Position numbers and translations under genes: made by a program. The notes under the pieces were generated by a model. That model did no database searches. It saw only the letters and a list, made by a program, of their open reading frames with translations, and was not told the DNA's origin. 64,000 nucleotides of DNA from assembly GCF_000429025.1 (NCBI RefSeq), contig NZ_AUBB01000029.1, positions 62,001 to 126,000 of the forward strand, in the 5' to 3' direction. This DNA comes from Actinospineispora spinosispora DSM 44797 (lineage in GTDB: Bacteria; Actinomycetota; Actinomycetes; Mycobacteriales; Pseudonocardiaceae). This document shows, one piece after another, positions 17,051-32,000 of this stretch; the first letter of the stretch is position 1, and the number at the start of each line of letters is the position of its first letter.

Positions 17051-20000
17051 TCATCTCACCGCGCCACCGGTGCCAGGCTCGGCGAGCACGGATCGGTCAG
17101 CGTGATACTTCCGCCACGACGACCAGTCCGGCCACCTGTCGAGCGCCTCGGACGTGGCCGGATCGGTCGAGCCGAGTGTGCGTTCGCCGTGCCCAGTCAG
17201 CGTGATCAGGCCGGTGGACGCGTCGTGATTGAGCAAGCGCCACTCCAGCAGCCGGACCACGACGAGCCGAATCTTCTCGGTACCGACACCGATACCGTCC
17301 GCCAACCGAGACAGATCCGCACCCTCCACTCGCCGGACGGCGTCGAGCAGCACTCGAAGAGTCAACCCGAGGATCGGCCGCGTCGGGGCGTGCATCTCGG
17401 TCGTGCCCTCGAGCTCCGGCCGAGTCACGGCCGCTGGGTCGGATGGTTGCCGCGACGGAGAGCGGGCCGAGCTGGACCTGGGACCCTCGGTCCGGCGGCC
17501 GGTGTATTCGAATCGGGCGGTGGCCGGGCCCGCGGTGCCCCGTACGATGAAGCGCCACGGCGGAGTGATCCCGACCGCGGCTAGCGCACTGGCGAACGCT
17601 CGCCTGCTCAAAAGGGTGATCCCTTTCCTCGGCCACGGCGCGTCGAGGATCCCGGCAACCCGGACGAACAGCTCGCGGGTGGGATCGTCGTACTCATCGA
17701 GGTGGTCCACCCCGTACAGCAGTGCTGAGCCCGCCTCGGTCAGCGCGAACCCATTGCCCTCGGTCGGTTCGATCAGCTGCACGTCAACCAGGCTCGCCAA
17801 TCGTCGGCGCAGCACCTTCGCCGCCGGTCCGGGACGTGCGGCCGCCGAGGCCGTCACGTCGTCCCCAGCGTGGCGCAGGTAGTCACCGAACCGATCCAGC
17901 AGAGCCCTCTCGGCCAGCTCAGCGACGGACTCCAGTACGGCGGGAGCAGCCGACGCGCGCATCGCTACGTCGACGATCAGCTGTGTGTGCATGCGCAGAT
18001 CCGCCACGCTCGGCCAGCCCACGAACAGCCTCGCCACCTCGGCGCGCTGCTCGGTGTCGGCCCCTCCGTCGGTATGAGTCACCGCCTCCAGCAGCGCCAG
18101 TCCCAGCGGGGCGAGTCGGGCTCCCACACCGGCGTCGCGGACGACCAGCCATAGGCTTGCCAGCAGGGAGAGCCGAGGGTCGACGCCCCCCTTGTCGCGG
18201 CCCAGCCGCTCGGCGAGTGCACGAGTGGTGACCGGTTCGCCCGCGGCGTCGCGCAGTTGCCGCAGCAGGTCGATCAGCCCACCACGCGGTGCCGGGGTCT
18301 CCCCTTCCACACTCGACAGAGCATCTCGGACGGACCGGCCGTCACCTGGTGGGCCACGCTTCGGTGACTGGGCCAGCAGGTGATCGATCCGACCGAGGCC
18401 CGCCCGCCAGAACAGCGCGCCACGCCGAGCCTTCGCCGTCGCGATCTCGGCGGCTTCGGCAAACAGGTCCGGGCCGGCCACCGACCGCGCTCCCCTGGTG
18501 AGATGAGTGCTCACGTGTTCCCCGACCAGCGAAGGACCCGCGAACACCCCGCCGCCGGAGTTGCCGGGGAAGGTGGGCCAACGGCCGGCACTACCGCCCT
18601 CCCCGCTGGGGCCCGCGGTGATCTTCCGACCGAAGCCAGGGTTGCCGTGGGCCACCAGCAGCGTGCCGTCCGGGATCGGGCCGGACCCGAACTCGGCGAT
18701 CCCCACCTGCCCAAGCTCGCTGTCCAGGTCGTGGCACACGACAAACGCCAGGTCGACGGTCCCCTGCCACCGAGGGGCCCGCGCTGCTCGCATGCGGTTG
18801 TGGACGAACTCGTCGAGCTCGACCCGCACCACGGCGTGCGCGGTGACGGACGTCGTGCCGTCGCTCAAGGTCAACCGCCCGGTCGCGTCCAGGCCGGTCA
18901 CCGCGTGCCCGGCGACCGCGACCAGGTACCGACCCACTCGGGTCCCGGCGCTGCTGACCGTGCCGCCGCTGGTCCGATCGACGGGGTTGTACCCGTGCTC
19001 GGCCTTCACGAACAGCGTCGCCCCCAGCGCGGTCCGGATCCGAGGGTCGATGGTGGGAGGGCCCGTGGCGGGGGTCGGCCACAGGTTCTCCAGCCATTGC
19101 CTCCCGCGCGAGTCGACGGACAGGACCAACTCCATGCCGTGCGGGAACCGGATGGCAAGCTCACCGGTGAAGTCCGCGTGCCGCAGGTACAGGTCGTCAA
19201 CCAGGTGCCGGGGCACCCCGAACCGGCCTTCGGTCCACGCCCGGGCCAGCACGTCGGCGACCACGTCGGCGTGCGCCACACCGCGCCAGCCCGGTGGGGC
19301 CGCCCAGTCCACGCTCAGCCCGAGCAGCCGATGGAGAAGCGCGGCGAGGTGACCGCCGTACCCGCTCGACGCCCACCCGCGCAGCCACAGGGACCCCGAA
19401 TCGGTGGATCCGCCCAGCCGCAACACCAGCCTGCCGCCGAGCACCTTCGGTCGGAAGCCCGCGGCAGGAAATTCCGGATCGACGGCAAAATCCCAGTCTC
19501 TGTCGGTGCCCAGCCACGAGTGCGGTGCCAGGTCGGTCGCTCGCGGCCGGAGGAGCTTCCGTGCGCCGTTCCGCTCCCCCAGCAGCTCCTCGGTCAGCTG
19601 CACAGCGACCTCGCGTCGTTCGATCAGGGTGGCGAGACCATCGATCGTGGGCAGCTCAGGGCCGGGCCCGGGCCAACCAAGCTGCACCGCGACCGTCAGC
19701 TCCTCGTCGACGAGCCGGGCCCAGCTGGTGAGCACCGGCTCCCACCAGTCGCGGCGCGCCGAGGACGCGCCGAGCAGTTCGAACTCCTCGACGCCGAGCA
19801 CGACGAGACCGTTGATCCGGACCGCCACCAGGTCGGGCGGCATGTCCAGATGCCGGGCGCGGCCCTCCTGCACCAGCCGGTCCGGGAAGCCGTCCAGCAC
19901 CGCGGCACCGGTGATCAGCCCGGGCAGCGAATCGGCGTCCGGGTAGCCCGCCCACGCGGCGAACACCTCTCGGTCCAACGTCCGCCGCACCCGCGCGGCC

Positions 20001-23000
20001 GCGGCGGCGAACCGGACCGCGTCGCTTCGGCCCAGGTCGAGCGTTCCACCACCCACCAGCACCCCGGCGAGGGGAGCCAGGCCGGGCTCCGGGTTCAGCG
20101 CCGCCAGGTAGCCGGGATGCGCTCGATAGCCGACACCGCCGGAGAACGGCTCGGGGAGCCCGCGCACCGGGGTGGCGGTCCCCCTCGTCGTCGGCAGCGG
20201 GGCGAGCTCGGCGATTCGCTGCTCGGACCAGCTCGGATGCCGCAGGTGGGCGAGTTCGTGGCGCAGGAATCGGCGTAGCGCGGCGTCGTCGAGTGTCCGG
20301 TACGTGTGGGTGTCCAGATAGATCCGGCGGCCGGAGGCGAACCCGAGCAGGTCGTCCGGGCCGCCCAGCTCCGCGCTGATCCGGGGCAGGTTGTCGACGA
20401 GCGCGAGCACCTCGACGAGCGACAGCTCGGCCGGGGTGAATCCGCCGAGCGCGCCGAGCGCGGTCGGCCCGACCAGGACACTGGCCTGTGCCGGATCCAG
20501 ATACTGGGCGATGACTCGGTGCTGCTCCGGTGTCATCGGCAGGCCGGACGCGCGGCCACCGCCGCCGGACAGGTCGCCGTCCCGTCCAAGGTCGAAGCTG
20601 AAGGCGGACAGCTCGTCGGTGAGCGCCCGCAGCCTGTCGACCAGCTCACCCGGCTGTTCGATCCCCCAGGTCGGCAGGTCGCGCAGCAGCTCCAGCCACA
20701 GCGCCGTGACCGAGGCGGTGTCCTGGGCCCATCGAGGGTGCGCCGCGAGTGTGCCGTTCACCGCCTCGCCGCGCAGCTGATCGATGCGGTGCAGCGCGGT
20801 GGTCAACAGCCGGTGCTGCCCGTGCGGCGAGGCCAGTTCGGGCAGCAGCCTGGCGCCGCCGGGCACCGTGGCCGCGATGACGACCACCAGTCGAGATCTC
20901 GGCGGTACCGAGGCCCAGCCGTCCAGCCACCGCACTCGCGCGAGCCGGTCGGGGCGATGCTCAAGCAGCGGCGTCGCGTCGACGTGCGCCAGCGGACGGC
21001 GCAGCGCGCGGACGAACAGCGGCGGCAGGGTGGCCGAGGCACCCCGGCGTACCGGGTCGGCCACCAGGCTCTCCATCAGTGGCTGGATCTCCCGCCACAG
21101 CTGGGCGCTCAGTGCGCCTTCGGTGGTGACCATCGCGGTGAGCAGTCGTTGGCGGGCCCGCCCGATCACCAGCTCGTCCCTCGGGATCGCGCTGGTCGGT
21201 AGCGCGTCGAGCAGTGCTTGCGCGGTCTTCAGCTGCTGGTGCGCGCGCACCAGATCCGCCGGGGACCCTCGGCGCTGCAGGTTCCTGATCGCACGCAACC
21301 GATCCCGAACAGCGGATCGGGGCGAGGTCAGCGCCGACGGCAGCAGGACCCGCAACTGGGCGCGAACCACGAACAATGCGGGCGCGGCGAGGTCCGGGAC
21401 GTCCTCGGGCAGCACGCTCGCCACCCGGTCGAACTGCTCGATCCCGAACTGGTCGACGCCCTCGCGCCGCCATTCGTCGAGCAGCCCGGCCACCGCGTCG
21501 GTCTGGTGCGGCGGCAGCTGATCGCGCAAGCGGGTCAGCGCGGCGCGCAGCTCAGCGAGGCCGGTGCCTGACCGCCCGGGCTCCTCGGTGCCGGCCACCG
21601 CGTCCAGCGCGCGGGAGACTTCGAGGATCGACCCGGGCCGATAGTCGAGCAGCACCGGCAGCCGCCACCAGCGTGGCTCGCCGAGCAACTCGGCGTGTTC
21701 GGCGAGCACGGCCAGGTGCCGGGCGGCGCCCGAGGGGCTCAGCTCCCAGTCGAGCGCGGCGACCAGCGCGGCGGACAACCGTGCGGCGACGTCCTCGGCT
21801 TCACCGGCGTTTCGGTCGCCGGACGGCAGCGCCGACCACCAGCGCCGGCCGCTCATCAGCAGCCTCGAGGTCAGTTCGGCTCCCGCCGAGCGGGTCGATC
21901 GGCGGCCGACGGACAGTTCCGCCGCTGCCCGGTCCAGTGCCCGCTCTACCCGCTCGAGCAGCCATGACCGGTCCCCTGGCCCGGCACCGGCGAACACCTC
22001 CGCCAGTAGCCGTTCGGCCACCTCGAGCTGTGCACGTGCGGCTCGAGCGCCGCCCGCGACCGGACCCACCAGCCCGGCGGGAAGCACCGAGGCCAGGCCG
22101 CTGGTCAGGTCGACATCGACGACCATCCCGGCGAGCTGCCCGTCCGGCAGCAGCACCGGTGTCCCCTTGCGGACCCGGATGCCTCGGATCGTGACCGCTG
22201 CGGGGCCGACCGCGACGACCCGCGCCCAGGACCTGGGGAACTGGTTGAACGGGTCGGCCAGCAGCACCGAATCGCCGACCGCCGGCCGCCGCTCGCTGAT
22301 CGGGAGCGGGCTCGCATCCAGTCCTGGTACGTGCAGCACCGCCAGGTCGAGTTCGGCGGAGCCGACCTCGCCCGGATCGGCGCCACGCAGCAGCGCGCCG
22401 TACTTGCGTGCTGCTGCGACCGAACCGTCGCCGTTCGGGTAGTCGCGCTCGTCAGGGTTGTGCACCGAGACCACCGCACGGCCGGCGACGGTCAGTCCGG
22501 ACGGGTCGGTGATCTGCCTGCCGTCCGGGCGGTACCGCACGGTGACCACACGGTCGCTCCCGATTGCCCAGGCGACCAGGTCCCGCGTCCGCCCCTGGTC
22601 ACCGAGCGGAAACACCGCGCGCTGCGCAACCGTCGCCATCGGCGCGGCGGCCGGCACCGCATGGGGTAGCGGCCGCAGCGAGACCAGCCCGACGCCGTGC
22701 GCGCCGCGCCGCACCTGCAGCTCCACCAGGTCGGTCGGTGCGGCGTCGGCGAGCAGCCGCCGCCCGGCCGGCAGCGTGACCCGTACCTGAACGCTGTGCA
22801 TCTGAAGCGCGCCGAGCGAGGACTCCACCGAGTCCCACGCCTGGTCGATCAGCTCGACCAGCAGCGCTCGGCGCTCCGGTCCGGTGAGCGGGCGATCCGT
22901 TCCCAGCAGCCACACGTCGGATTCGGCGGTCAGCGACGCCAACTGGGCATCCTCGGCGAGCAGCCGCGTCGGGTAGGGGTGGTCGATCTCCTCGGCCGAC

Positions 23001-26000
23001 CCGATCAGCCGCTCGATCCGCTGGATCAGCTCGGTGGGCTCGGATCCGACAACCGAGACCGGGTCGGTCGGGTCGGTCCGACTCAGCCTCAGCCAGGGGT
23101 GCGCCAGCGCGGCCGCGCGGACCAACCGTGCCGGTGCGTCCAGCTCCGAGGCCAGCTCGGCCAGCGGCAGCTCACCCTCGGCGCGGAGCAGCTGCCAGGC
23201 GTGCACGGCAAGCCGTAGCAGCACGGTGGGGGTAGCCAGCTTGGTGGTCAGCCCGTCGAGAACGATCCCCGAGCGATCGACCTCGATGCTGATCGGCCGG
23301 GTGAGCGGCGAGTGCCGGGTGGCGGGATCCGCCAGCCAATCCCGCGCCCTGTGCAGTTCCTCGAGCGCGTGGCTCAGCTGCCGTACGGCGCGCGCCTCGT
23401 GACCGTGCTCGAGCCGCGACCGCACCGAGGCACTCAGCTGGGGAAGGCGTCGCTGCCAGTCGACGACCTGCTCGGCCAACGCCCATTCCCTGGTCACCTC
23501 GTCGTCCAGGGTCACGTCACCGATCAGCACGGCACGCAGCCGCGCCGGGAAGTCCGTGGTCAACCGGCCGCGGCTCAGGTGCTCGGCCATGGCCTCCAGC
23601 GTCCGGCGGGTAAATACCAGAACGCCGTGCTGTGCCATCGGCACCGAGGGGTCGGCCAGGTAGAGGCCGACCAGGTCGGCCGCCGGTCCGCGCGATGCGG
23701 CGAGCCAGCTGAGCCACGCCCGGTCCAACCGGGGTTCGACTCCGACCTCATCCAGCACCAGTACCGCGGGGCCCTCGCCGTGCAGCGCCACCAGCAGCCG
23801 GGCCAGCTCGTTCGGTGCCCGCTGCCGGTGCCTCGGTGCCAGGTCGGCGATCGGCGACAGCACCTCGGTGAGCTCGTCGAGCCCTGCGCGCAACGAGTTC
23901 AGCAACTCAGTGGGCAGCGGTGTCGTGGTCAGCACGCGTACCGTCCGCGCCGACACCGAGTCGAGCAGCCGGGCCAACTCGTCCCGGTCCGCATCTGAGA
24001 CAGTCGGCCGGCGGGTGGCCAGCTGGTCACCGATCAGGTAGCGCAGGATGTTCAGTGCCGGGACGGCCGGCTCCGGGACGGCGGGCGGCCCGCGCGGCAG
24101 CGCAAGGTCGAGCCAGAGCAGGAGGTCGAGGTCCGGGTCGCTCGGATCCCAGTCGCCGAGGAACCGCAGAACCGGGGTGGCCAACGTGCTCGGCAGCTGG
24201 TCGGCCAACGACCGCGCCACCTCCAGCAGCTCCTCCGGTCCGGCTCCGATCTCGGGCAGCAGACCCCGCTCCGCCAGGATCAGCAGTTCCTCGGTCGCGT
24301 CGGACACCTCGCTGACCCTGGCGCCCAGCAGCGCGCGAATCCGCCAGTGGCGCGGCAACCCGACCAGATACGCGACCGAGACGAACCCCTCGATCACCGC
24401 GCCGGCACCCGGTTCGGTCAGGGCTGTCTTCAGCGCGGCAGCGATCATCAAGCGCGCGTGGTCCGCCAGGTCGGTGGCGTCCTCGTCGAGCCCGATCGTG
24501 TCGGTCTCCTCCAGCAGCTCGTCCCAGCGATTGGCCGACACGTGCAACTGGCGCAGCGCGGCCGCGTACTCGGCGTCGGACAACGGGCTGTTCCACCGGG
24601 GGCCGAGCTCGTCCGCCGCCGCGTCCAGCAGCTGTTCCGCCGCGTCCAGCGCGTCCAGCGCGACATGCACCGCATGCCGATCGTCGTCGGCCAGGGCGCG
24701 CTGTGCCCGGTCGAGCCACTCGGTGCCCCTGGCCAACAGCCACGGCGCGGTCAACCCGATCCGCGCGCCGACCGCGTCGATTATCGGGTCGAGCAGCGCC
24801 GGTGACAGCGCTATGACAGTGCCGGCCGCCGGGCCCGAAGCCAACACCGTGCTCAGCACCGCACCGGCCTCGCTCAGCACGACAGCACCCTCGGCGTTCG
24901 GCGGCACCTCGGCCGCCAGCACCAGAACACTGGTCCCGACGGCGACGACGACCGCGTCGACGACCCGCGCCTCGGTACCGGTGTGGAACGCCAGCAGTAG
25001 CCGCTGCCCCAGCTCGACCGCGTCCCGCTGCCCGGCGGTCGCGAATCGGTACGGCGGATCGGCACCGTCGGGTCGCTCGGCCAGCCGCAGCAGGACGGCG
25101 ACCTCGCGGTCGCTGTCCGGGACGCCGGCCAGCTCCCCATCGGCAAGCAGGGCGATCAGGCGCCGCGTCTGGCCGACGCGTGCCGGGTCGGGGTAGTCCA
25201 TGCCGGTCAGCGACAGCAGCTCCGATACCCGGACGCCGTCGACGGTGATCGAGCGGTCCGGGCCGCCGCCGAGCGCGCGGATTCGGGCCGCGACCACCGG
25301 TGAGGTCTGATACAGGTCCGGCCGGATCGCCCACGCGGTACCGATGTGCAGCCCGTTCAGTCGGACCGACACCGCACCGCGCGCGGCCTGTGCAACGGCC
25401 GGCCCGTCGCGCAGCAGCGCGGCGAGCGTCGAGAGGTCGGGTACGCGCGGGAACAGCTGGTCGTGCGGCAGCCGGTCGCGCGCCGGTCGGGCGGCGTTGC
25501 GCAGCTCGGCCAGTTCGTGCCGCACCAGCTGGCGGGTCGTTTCCGGCTCGAGGTCGCGCAACCTGGCCAACGCGGCCCAGGTGGCGGAGTCGACGTACAG
25601 CCAGCCGTCAGCGTGCGCGTAGAAGGCCATCGGCGGAATGCCGGCCTCGGCCAGCGTGGCGGCGAACCACGGGCTGGTGCGCACCCCCTTCGCCCCGGAT
25701 CGCGCCGCCTCGTCCCGATCGAGACCGGCGATCGTATCGAGGCCGGTGACATCGGCGACCGGCTGCCAGGTCAGGACCCGCAGGATGCGCGAGACCATGA
25801 TCAGCTTCGGTCCGGGCAGCCCCAGGCCGGAGAACAGCGAGGGTCCGCCCGCCGGCGAGTCGTCGTCCGGTTCTCCCCGGTTCAGCCGGTCCAGCCGCGC
25901 GCTGGACCGGCGGAACCGCTCCCGCAACTCACGCCAGGATTCTCCTTCGCCGGGGAGCGCGGAGCCGCCGAGCACCGCCAGCTTCCGCATCGGGGGGCGC

Positions 26001-29000
26001 GCCCGGTTCAGCATCAGCGGGGCCAGCGCGGGTGTCGGCCCGCGTAGCTGTTCGTTCGCCCGGTCCAGCGCGTCTTCGACCTGGGTGAGCCACTCCCGTG
26101 CCCTGGGCAGCCACGCGTCGTCCAGCGGCAACCGCAGCGGCTGCTCATGAATCGCCCGCCGTCGAGAGTCCAGCACCGCCAGCGCGCTCAGCACCTCGCC
26201 GATGCGTTCGGCGCGCAGCCGGGCCTCGTCGATGGTGAGTCCGAGCTGCTCGATGGGGTCGAACCAGTCGGTCCCACCGAGCCGGGTTCCGTCGAGGTAG
26301 GTCAGCCATGCGGTACGCAGGGCGGTCGCCCGCTCGGCCAGTTCAGTCGCCGCGTCCCTGCTGGTGCTCAGGGTCCGAATGTGCTGGCCGATGATCGCGG
26401 TGGGCCGGGTCTGCTCGGCGACCTCGGCAAGGGCCCGCGCCCAGTCCTGGACATCCCACAGCCGCGATCGAGCCGCCTGCTCGGCGCGGGCGCGCTGTCT
26501 GCTCGGCTCGGGTCGGTAGCCGGGGATGTCCTTCGGCTCGACCAGTGACCAGGCCCCCAGTTGCTCGGCGATCGGGCGGTGGACGGCGACCAGTGCGAGG
26601 AGTTCCTCGGTGAGCCGGGTCGACGCGCCGGCATCGCGGCGCACCGCGCGCTCCGGATCGACCACGGCGCGCCACCGCTCGTCGGCGAGGCGCATCAGCA
26701 GCGATTCGACGACGGCCGTCATCAGCACGCGATGCCCGACCGGCTCGGCCGCCCCGAGTGGTGCATCCACCAGCTCGATCAACCACCGAGGCACGTCCAC
26801 CCCGATCGTGCGGGCGAGGTCCAGCCCGAGCTGCTCGGTGAGCCGGTGCAGGTGCGTCAGAGCGGTCAGCTCGTGTTCGGACAGCAGGACGGTCCGCTCG
26901 CCCCGCACCGGCGCCCAGACCGCCGCGTAGAAGTGCTCGACGGGCGCGCCGAACTCGCCGGCGGCCAGTCGGTCCAGCAGCCGTGCGGGCAGGACGAACA
27001 CCGCGCGTTGGGCCAGGCCTGGCGCGAGCGCAAGCAGCTCGCCGCTGGGCTGGACGAGGTCCGCACCGAACGTCCGCAGCGCGTCGAGTACCGCAGCACG
27101 CTGCTCGGCCGACCAGGGCCGTTCTGCCCACTCGACCAGCGAGGCGCGGCGCGGCGGCACGCTCGGTTCACCGGCCGGGCTCGCCCGCGGCCGGGTCGTC
27201 CGCAGCCGGATCACCTGACGGAGCAGCCCCACGGCATGCGCCGCCAGCGCTCCCAGCCCAGCGGCCACCACGATGGCGACCACGACCGTCGGGAGACTGG
27301 TCGCCGGCTCGACCGTGCCGGGAACCGGGGTGCTCGCGGCGGGTGTGATGGCGAGCCCGGTGCCGGTGAACAGCGACAGCCAGGTCACGAGGGCGGTCGC
27401 GGTGACCAGCCCGAGACGGGCCAGTACGCGCGACACCCAGGCCCAGCGCTGGTTCCACGCACGGTGACGACCGGGCTCGCGCTGGGACGAGGAGAGGGAC
27501 CGGCTCGCGGCTGGGCGGCCGCGCCCCGACCAGCCGGCATAGAGCAGTGCCCACAGCCAGGCTGCGCGCGCGGCGGCACCGCCGCCGGCTCGGGGCAGGG
27601 GCGGTTGGTTCAGCAGCGAGTTCGGCGCCGCCAGTACGGCATCCGCCACCGCGTCGACGACGGTCTCGGTCAGCGGGGTCGAGCTGTCCAGCTCGGCAAG
27701 GTCGCCGAGCACCGACCAGGCGATGTGCCAGTAGGACCGGCCGTGGGCGAACCGGTCGAGCCAGGTCTGGTCCCGCTCGGCCCAGTTGAGCAGCGCGTAC
27801 CAGTCCTCACGGTGGGCCAGTAGCCGCGCGGCCCAGGCCAGGTCCGCCGCCAGGCTGGGGTTCTCGGTCAGGTCCCAGTCCTGTGGTCGGGACAACACCC
27901 GGATGGCGAGGCCGATCGCGGCCAGCCTGCCGGGGACCGAGCTGAGCCTCCGGTCGTCGACGAACCCGTCGGTGCGGGCCAGTTCGTCGAAGACCGCGTT
28001 CAGCATCAGCTGTTGACCGGCGGGTTTCGCCAGGTTGGCGAGCAGTTCTCGCCAGCGCGGCTGGGCGGCGAGCACCATCAGGTCCAGTCGCGCCGACCGG
28101 GGCATGGCCGGCCAGTTGGCGCGCAGCGCGCCGGTGGCGATCGGGGCGATGTGCTCAGGTGAGTCGAGGAAGCGCCACCCGCCCGTGTCGGGCAGCGGGC
28201 GGTTGCGCGCCGTGAGCAGCAGGTGCGCGAGCAGCCGATCGGCCGCCAGCCACTCGCCGTGGCGGTCACCGAGCTCGCCCAGCCGTGCCGATGCGTGCCG
28301 CCAGAACGAGGCGCCGAGGTGACGCTCCGCGCGGATCCTCGTCAGATAGTGGTGCAGTACGACCAGGCGGTTCAGCCGGGTACGCAGTTCGGCGGCGTTC
28401 TCGGCGGCGTCCCGGCGGTGGCGCGCGAGGCGGCCCAGCACGGTGCGTGCGTCGCTGTCGAACCGGTCGAGCAACCGCCCGGCCTCGCGCAGCGCGGCGG
28501 AAGCCTGCTCCGGCCGGCCGAACCGCAGCTGCTCCTCCGCCGCGCCGAGCCGTACCCGCACCGCGTGCAGCAACGCCGCCCGCCAGGCGTTGCGCGCCAG
28601 CCATCTGGACACCGCCCAGGTCAGCACGGCACCGCCGACCAGCAGGAACATCGCCGGATGCACCGCTCGGCTCGGTACCGCGGACAGGTGCTGAACCAGC
28701 TGCTCGAGCTCCAGGACCTGGTCACGGAGCCGGGCGGCGGAGCGGGGGGCGCGCCGCACCACCAGCGCGATCACCGCGGCGACACCGGCGGCACCGAGTG
28801 CCGCCCAGCCGGTGACCGAGTCGAGTGGCAGCCAGGACAGCAGCTCGACGCTGTGGTGCAGCGGCTGGGTAGCACTCGGTGCCACCGGGTGCAGGGTGTC
28901 GGCCGACGCGGTTCCCGAGCCGCCGAGACCGACCAGCGAGCCGAACCCGGTGAGCAGCGCGAGTGCGCCGAGCGAGCGGCCGAGGTGGCCACGCCTGGTG

Positions 29001-32000
29001 TGCGTCGGGACCGCGCCGGATTCGGGCTCCGTGGCCGAGGCGGTGTCGGTCTTCGGGCCAACGTCCGGCTCCGGCGCTGTCCCCGGCTCAGGGGCTGTGT
29101 CCGCACCGGGGCGGATGAGCATCGCGGCGACCGTGCTGTCGTCCATCAGGCCGGTGCTGGTGACCTCGTCGAGCCAGTTGCGCACCGCCCGTTCGAGGTC
29201 GCCGCCCGCGTTGTTGCGGTAGGTGAGCTCGTCGACCTGCTCGTCGCTCGGGGCGCCCCCGCGCAGGTTGTCGTAGGTCCCGTTGGTGGCGACGAGCAGC
29301 ATGGCCGGCTCGCTCGTCCCGCCGAGACCGGCGTAGACCATGCTGAACGTCGGCTCGGTCGCGGCTGAACCTTCACCGACGAAGGAGTGCACAACCCGGG
29401 CCGAGGAGCCGAGCCGGTTGTCCAGTGCGATCGCGTGATCCTCCGTGGCCCGCGCGGTGAGCGTCGCGCTCACCATCCAGGCACGGACATCACCGAGATG
29501 GCCGAGATAGGCGAATCCGGGTTCGCCTGGCGTCGGCGTCGGATGCAGCACCAGCAGCAGCCCAGCCGCCGACGGGTTCCCCCTTGTCTTCGCCAGCTCA
29601 CGGGACAGCTGGTTCGCCGCCTCGAAGCCCGCTCGGATGGCGCGCATCGGGTCGCCGGTCTCGCGGAAGGCCCGCAGCGTCTCGTGCACCGCCGCGTCGA
29701 CCAGCGCCCGCGAGGCCCCTCGGTTGCGCCCTCGGCCGTCGGCAACCGCCGTGATGAGCGCACCGGTCGCCGGGTCGACCCGCGCGGCGACGGCATCGCC
29801 GTTCTCCTCGTACTGCCTGCGCAGGCTTCCTCGGGTGGCGGCGGCGAGCACTGTCGAGCCGTTGTGCCCGATGGTGACGAACCCGTCGGCCTCGGCGTCA
29901 GCGCTGCTGACCTGGTGGCTGTGGCGCACTAACGGGATCGGTTCGCGCGCGTGGACGCCCGCGTCCCGCGCTGTCCGGCCGTTGCGGATCGCGTCGATCT
30001 TGTGGGTCAGATCGCGTCCCCGGACCCAGAGCCGGAAGGACACGAAGTGCCGGCTCAGCCCGATCTCGTCGGCCCGGTCGGTCAGCCTGCGGATGAGTGC
30101 GGCGACCTCGTCGGCATACCGCGCGGCCTCGATGAATGCCCGCTTCGCATCGTCGAGGTCATCAGAGGAATCCCCCAGCGCCACGCGCAACCTGCGCTCG
30201 GCAGCCACCAACCTCCAGTAGGCGCCGTCGATCGCCATCGCCGCGTCGTAGGCGGCGCGCAGTTCCTCGGTGGGGTCGTTGTTCCTGGCCAGAGTGCCGG
30301 GCCCGCGGATCATCCGGTTCTCGGCGCGTTCCAGCAGCAGGCTGATCCCGGTCGGGCGGAGCTTGACGTTCGGGTAGTCGGCGAGCGCCTGGTCGCTGAC
30401 CGCGACCAGCACCAGATAGGCGAGGTCCCGCTCCTGGCCCGCCCGGACGACCTCGAAGCGGAGTTCGCTCAGCTCGTCGAGCGGTGGCGGGTTCGGCCCG
30501 GCGATGTCGGTGTCCACTCCCGTGTGGCCCAACCGCAGCGCGGCCCGCCGCAAGGCCTCGGTGGCACGTTCCAGCGCATGCTCGGTTCGGTAGACCTCGT
30601 CGATGGCGGCGCGCAGCCGGGTGCGGGTCTGCTTGGCCATCGTCTTGGCCAGTGCGCGCCTGCTCGGCTGCTTCGCCGATGGCTTCGCGGCGGCGGACAT
30701 CCCGGCGAGCCGCCGGCGGGCACTCGGGTAGCGCAGCTGGAACGGCGCCGCGCCGAGCCGCCTCCTGGCCAGGACGATCTCGTCCCACAACCCGGGGGTG
30801 TGGTGGGCGAAGACCACCCTGCGCGCGGTTCGCAGCAGGTTTTCCAGCGCGGCCGGGAGATGCTCGAGGTCGGTCTCCCACAGGTGCCGCCCGCCCGGCA
30901 GCGTGCTGATGTCACCGATGCGCAGCGCCAGCCGGAGCCGAGGGTCGGTCGCCGCCCACAAGTCACGCAGCGTCCCGGCGACCTGATAACCGGACTCCAC
31001 GTTCCCGGTGACCGCACCGGCGTCGACGAGCACTTGCAGCGCCTGCCGAAGGTCACCGTCACGGCGCCAGGCAGCCCGCAGCTGCGCCTCGGTCACCGGG
31101 TGGTCCGCACCGGCCAGCGCGAGCAGCACCGTCACCCAAGGGTGCGGCTGCGTCGGGTGGCGACGTGCGTAGCGCATGCCGCGCCACCACTGGCGCCGCT
31201 CAGCCGCGTGCCGCTCGATCTCGTTGAACAGCTCAGTGACCTGCGCGAGCAACCCGAACAGGGCCTCGTCGCGCTCCATGCCCAGCAGCAGCCGGGAATG
31301 CGCGTCGACGGCGTTGTCGATCCTGCGCCCTTCCTTCGAGGCGGGGTCGAACGCCGGGTCGTCGCGGCGGGACAGCAACCGTTCCATCCGGGCGCGATGT
31401 GTCTGGGAGCGCACCGCCGCCCGGTCCCGGCGTTCGGCGAACATCCGCGCGCCGGCCACCAGCGGCCGGGAGTCGGTCTTGCGACTCCGCTGCAGCTGGC
31501 TCTGCCCCTTCACCCTGGCGAGATCTGCCTTGGCCAGCGCGGCGGCGGCCGGATCATCGTGATCCTGCGCCCACCGCAGATAGTCCTCGAGCAGGGCCGC
31601 GTACCCGTCGAGGTAGCGCAGCTGCCGCTTGCGGATGTGGGAGAGCTCGTCGAGCAGCATGCTCTCCCACTGCTCGCGCCGTACCAGGCTCGGGTCCCCG
31701 AGGTCGTCGAGGTCACCTTCGCGGAACAGCTCGGCCAGGTTGTGCGCCGCGCCCAGCTCGTCGAGAAGCTCACGCAGGAACACCAGCGCGTTCGCGGTGC
31801 TGCTCCCGCGCGCCACCGCCCGCTGTCCGGCGCCTGTCACCGCGTTCACATCGCTGACCAGCATCATCACCGCATACAGCACGGCTCGCCGTTCGCTCTG
31901 TCCCCGCGTCTGTTCGAGCTGCCGGACCTGCCGCGCCCGCGCCGCGAGCGCTCCGACTGTGGTGATCCGGTCGAGCATCGGCCCGTACCCGGGGTACTGC

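Noticed and set aside
22070..22640. A fourth active trypsin-like protease
   Set aside because: The Ser motif is replaced by KGTP and the His is not in a TAxH context, so it was called degenerate.
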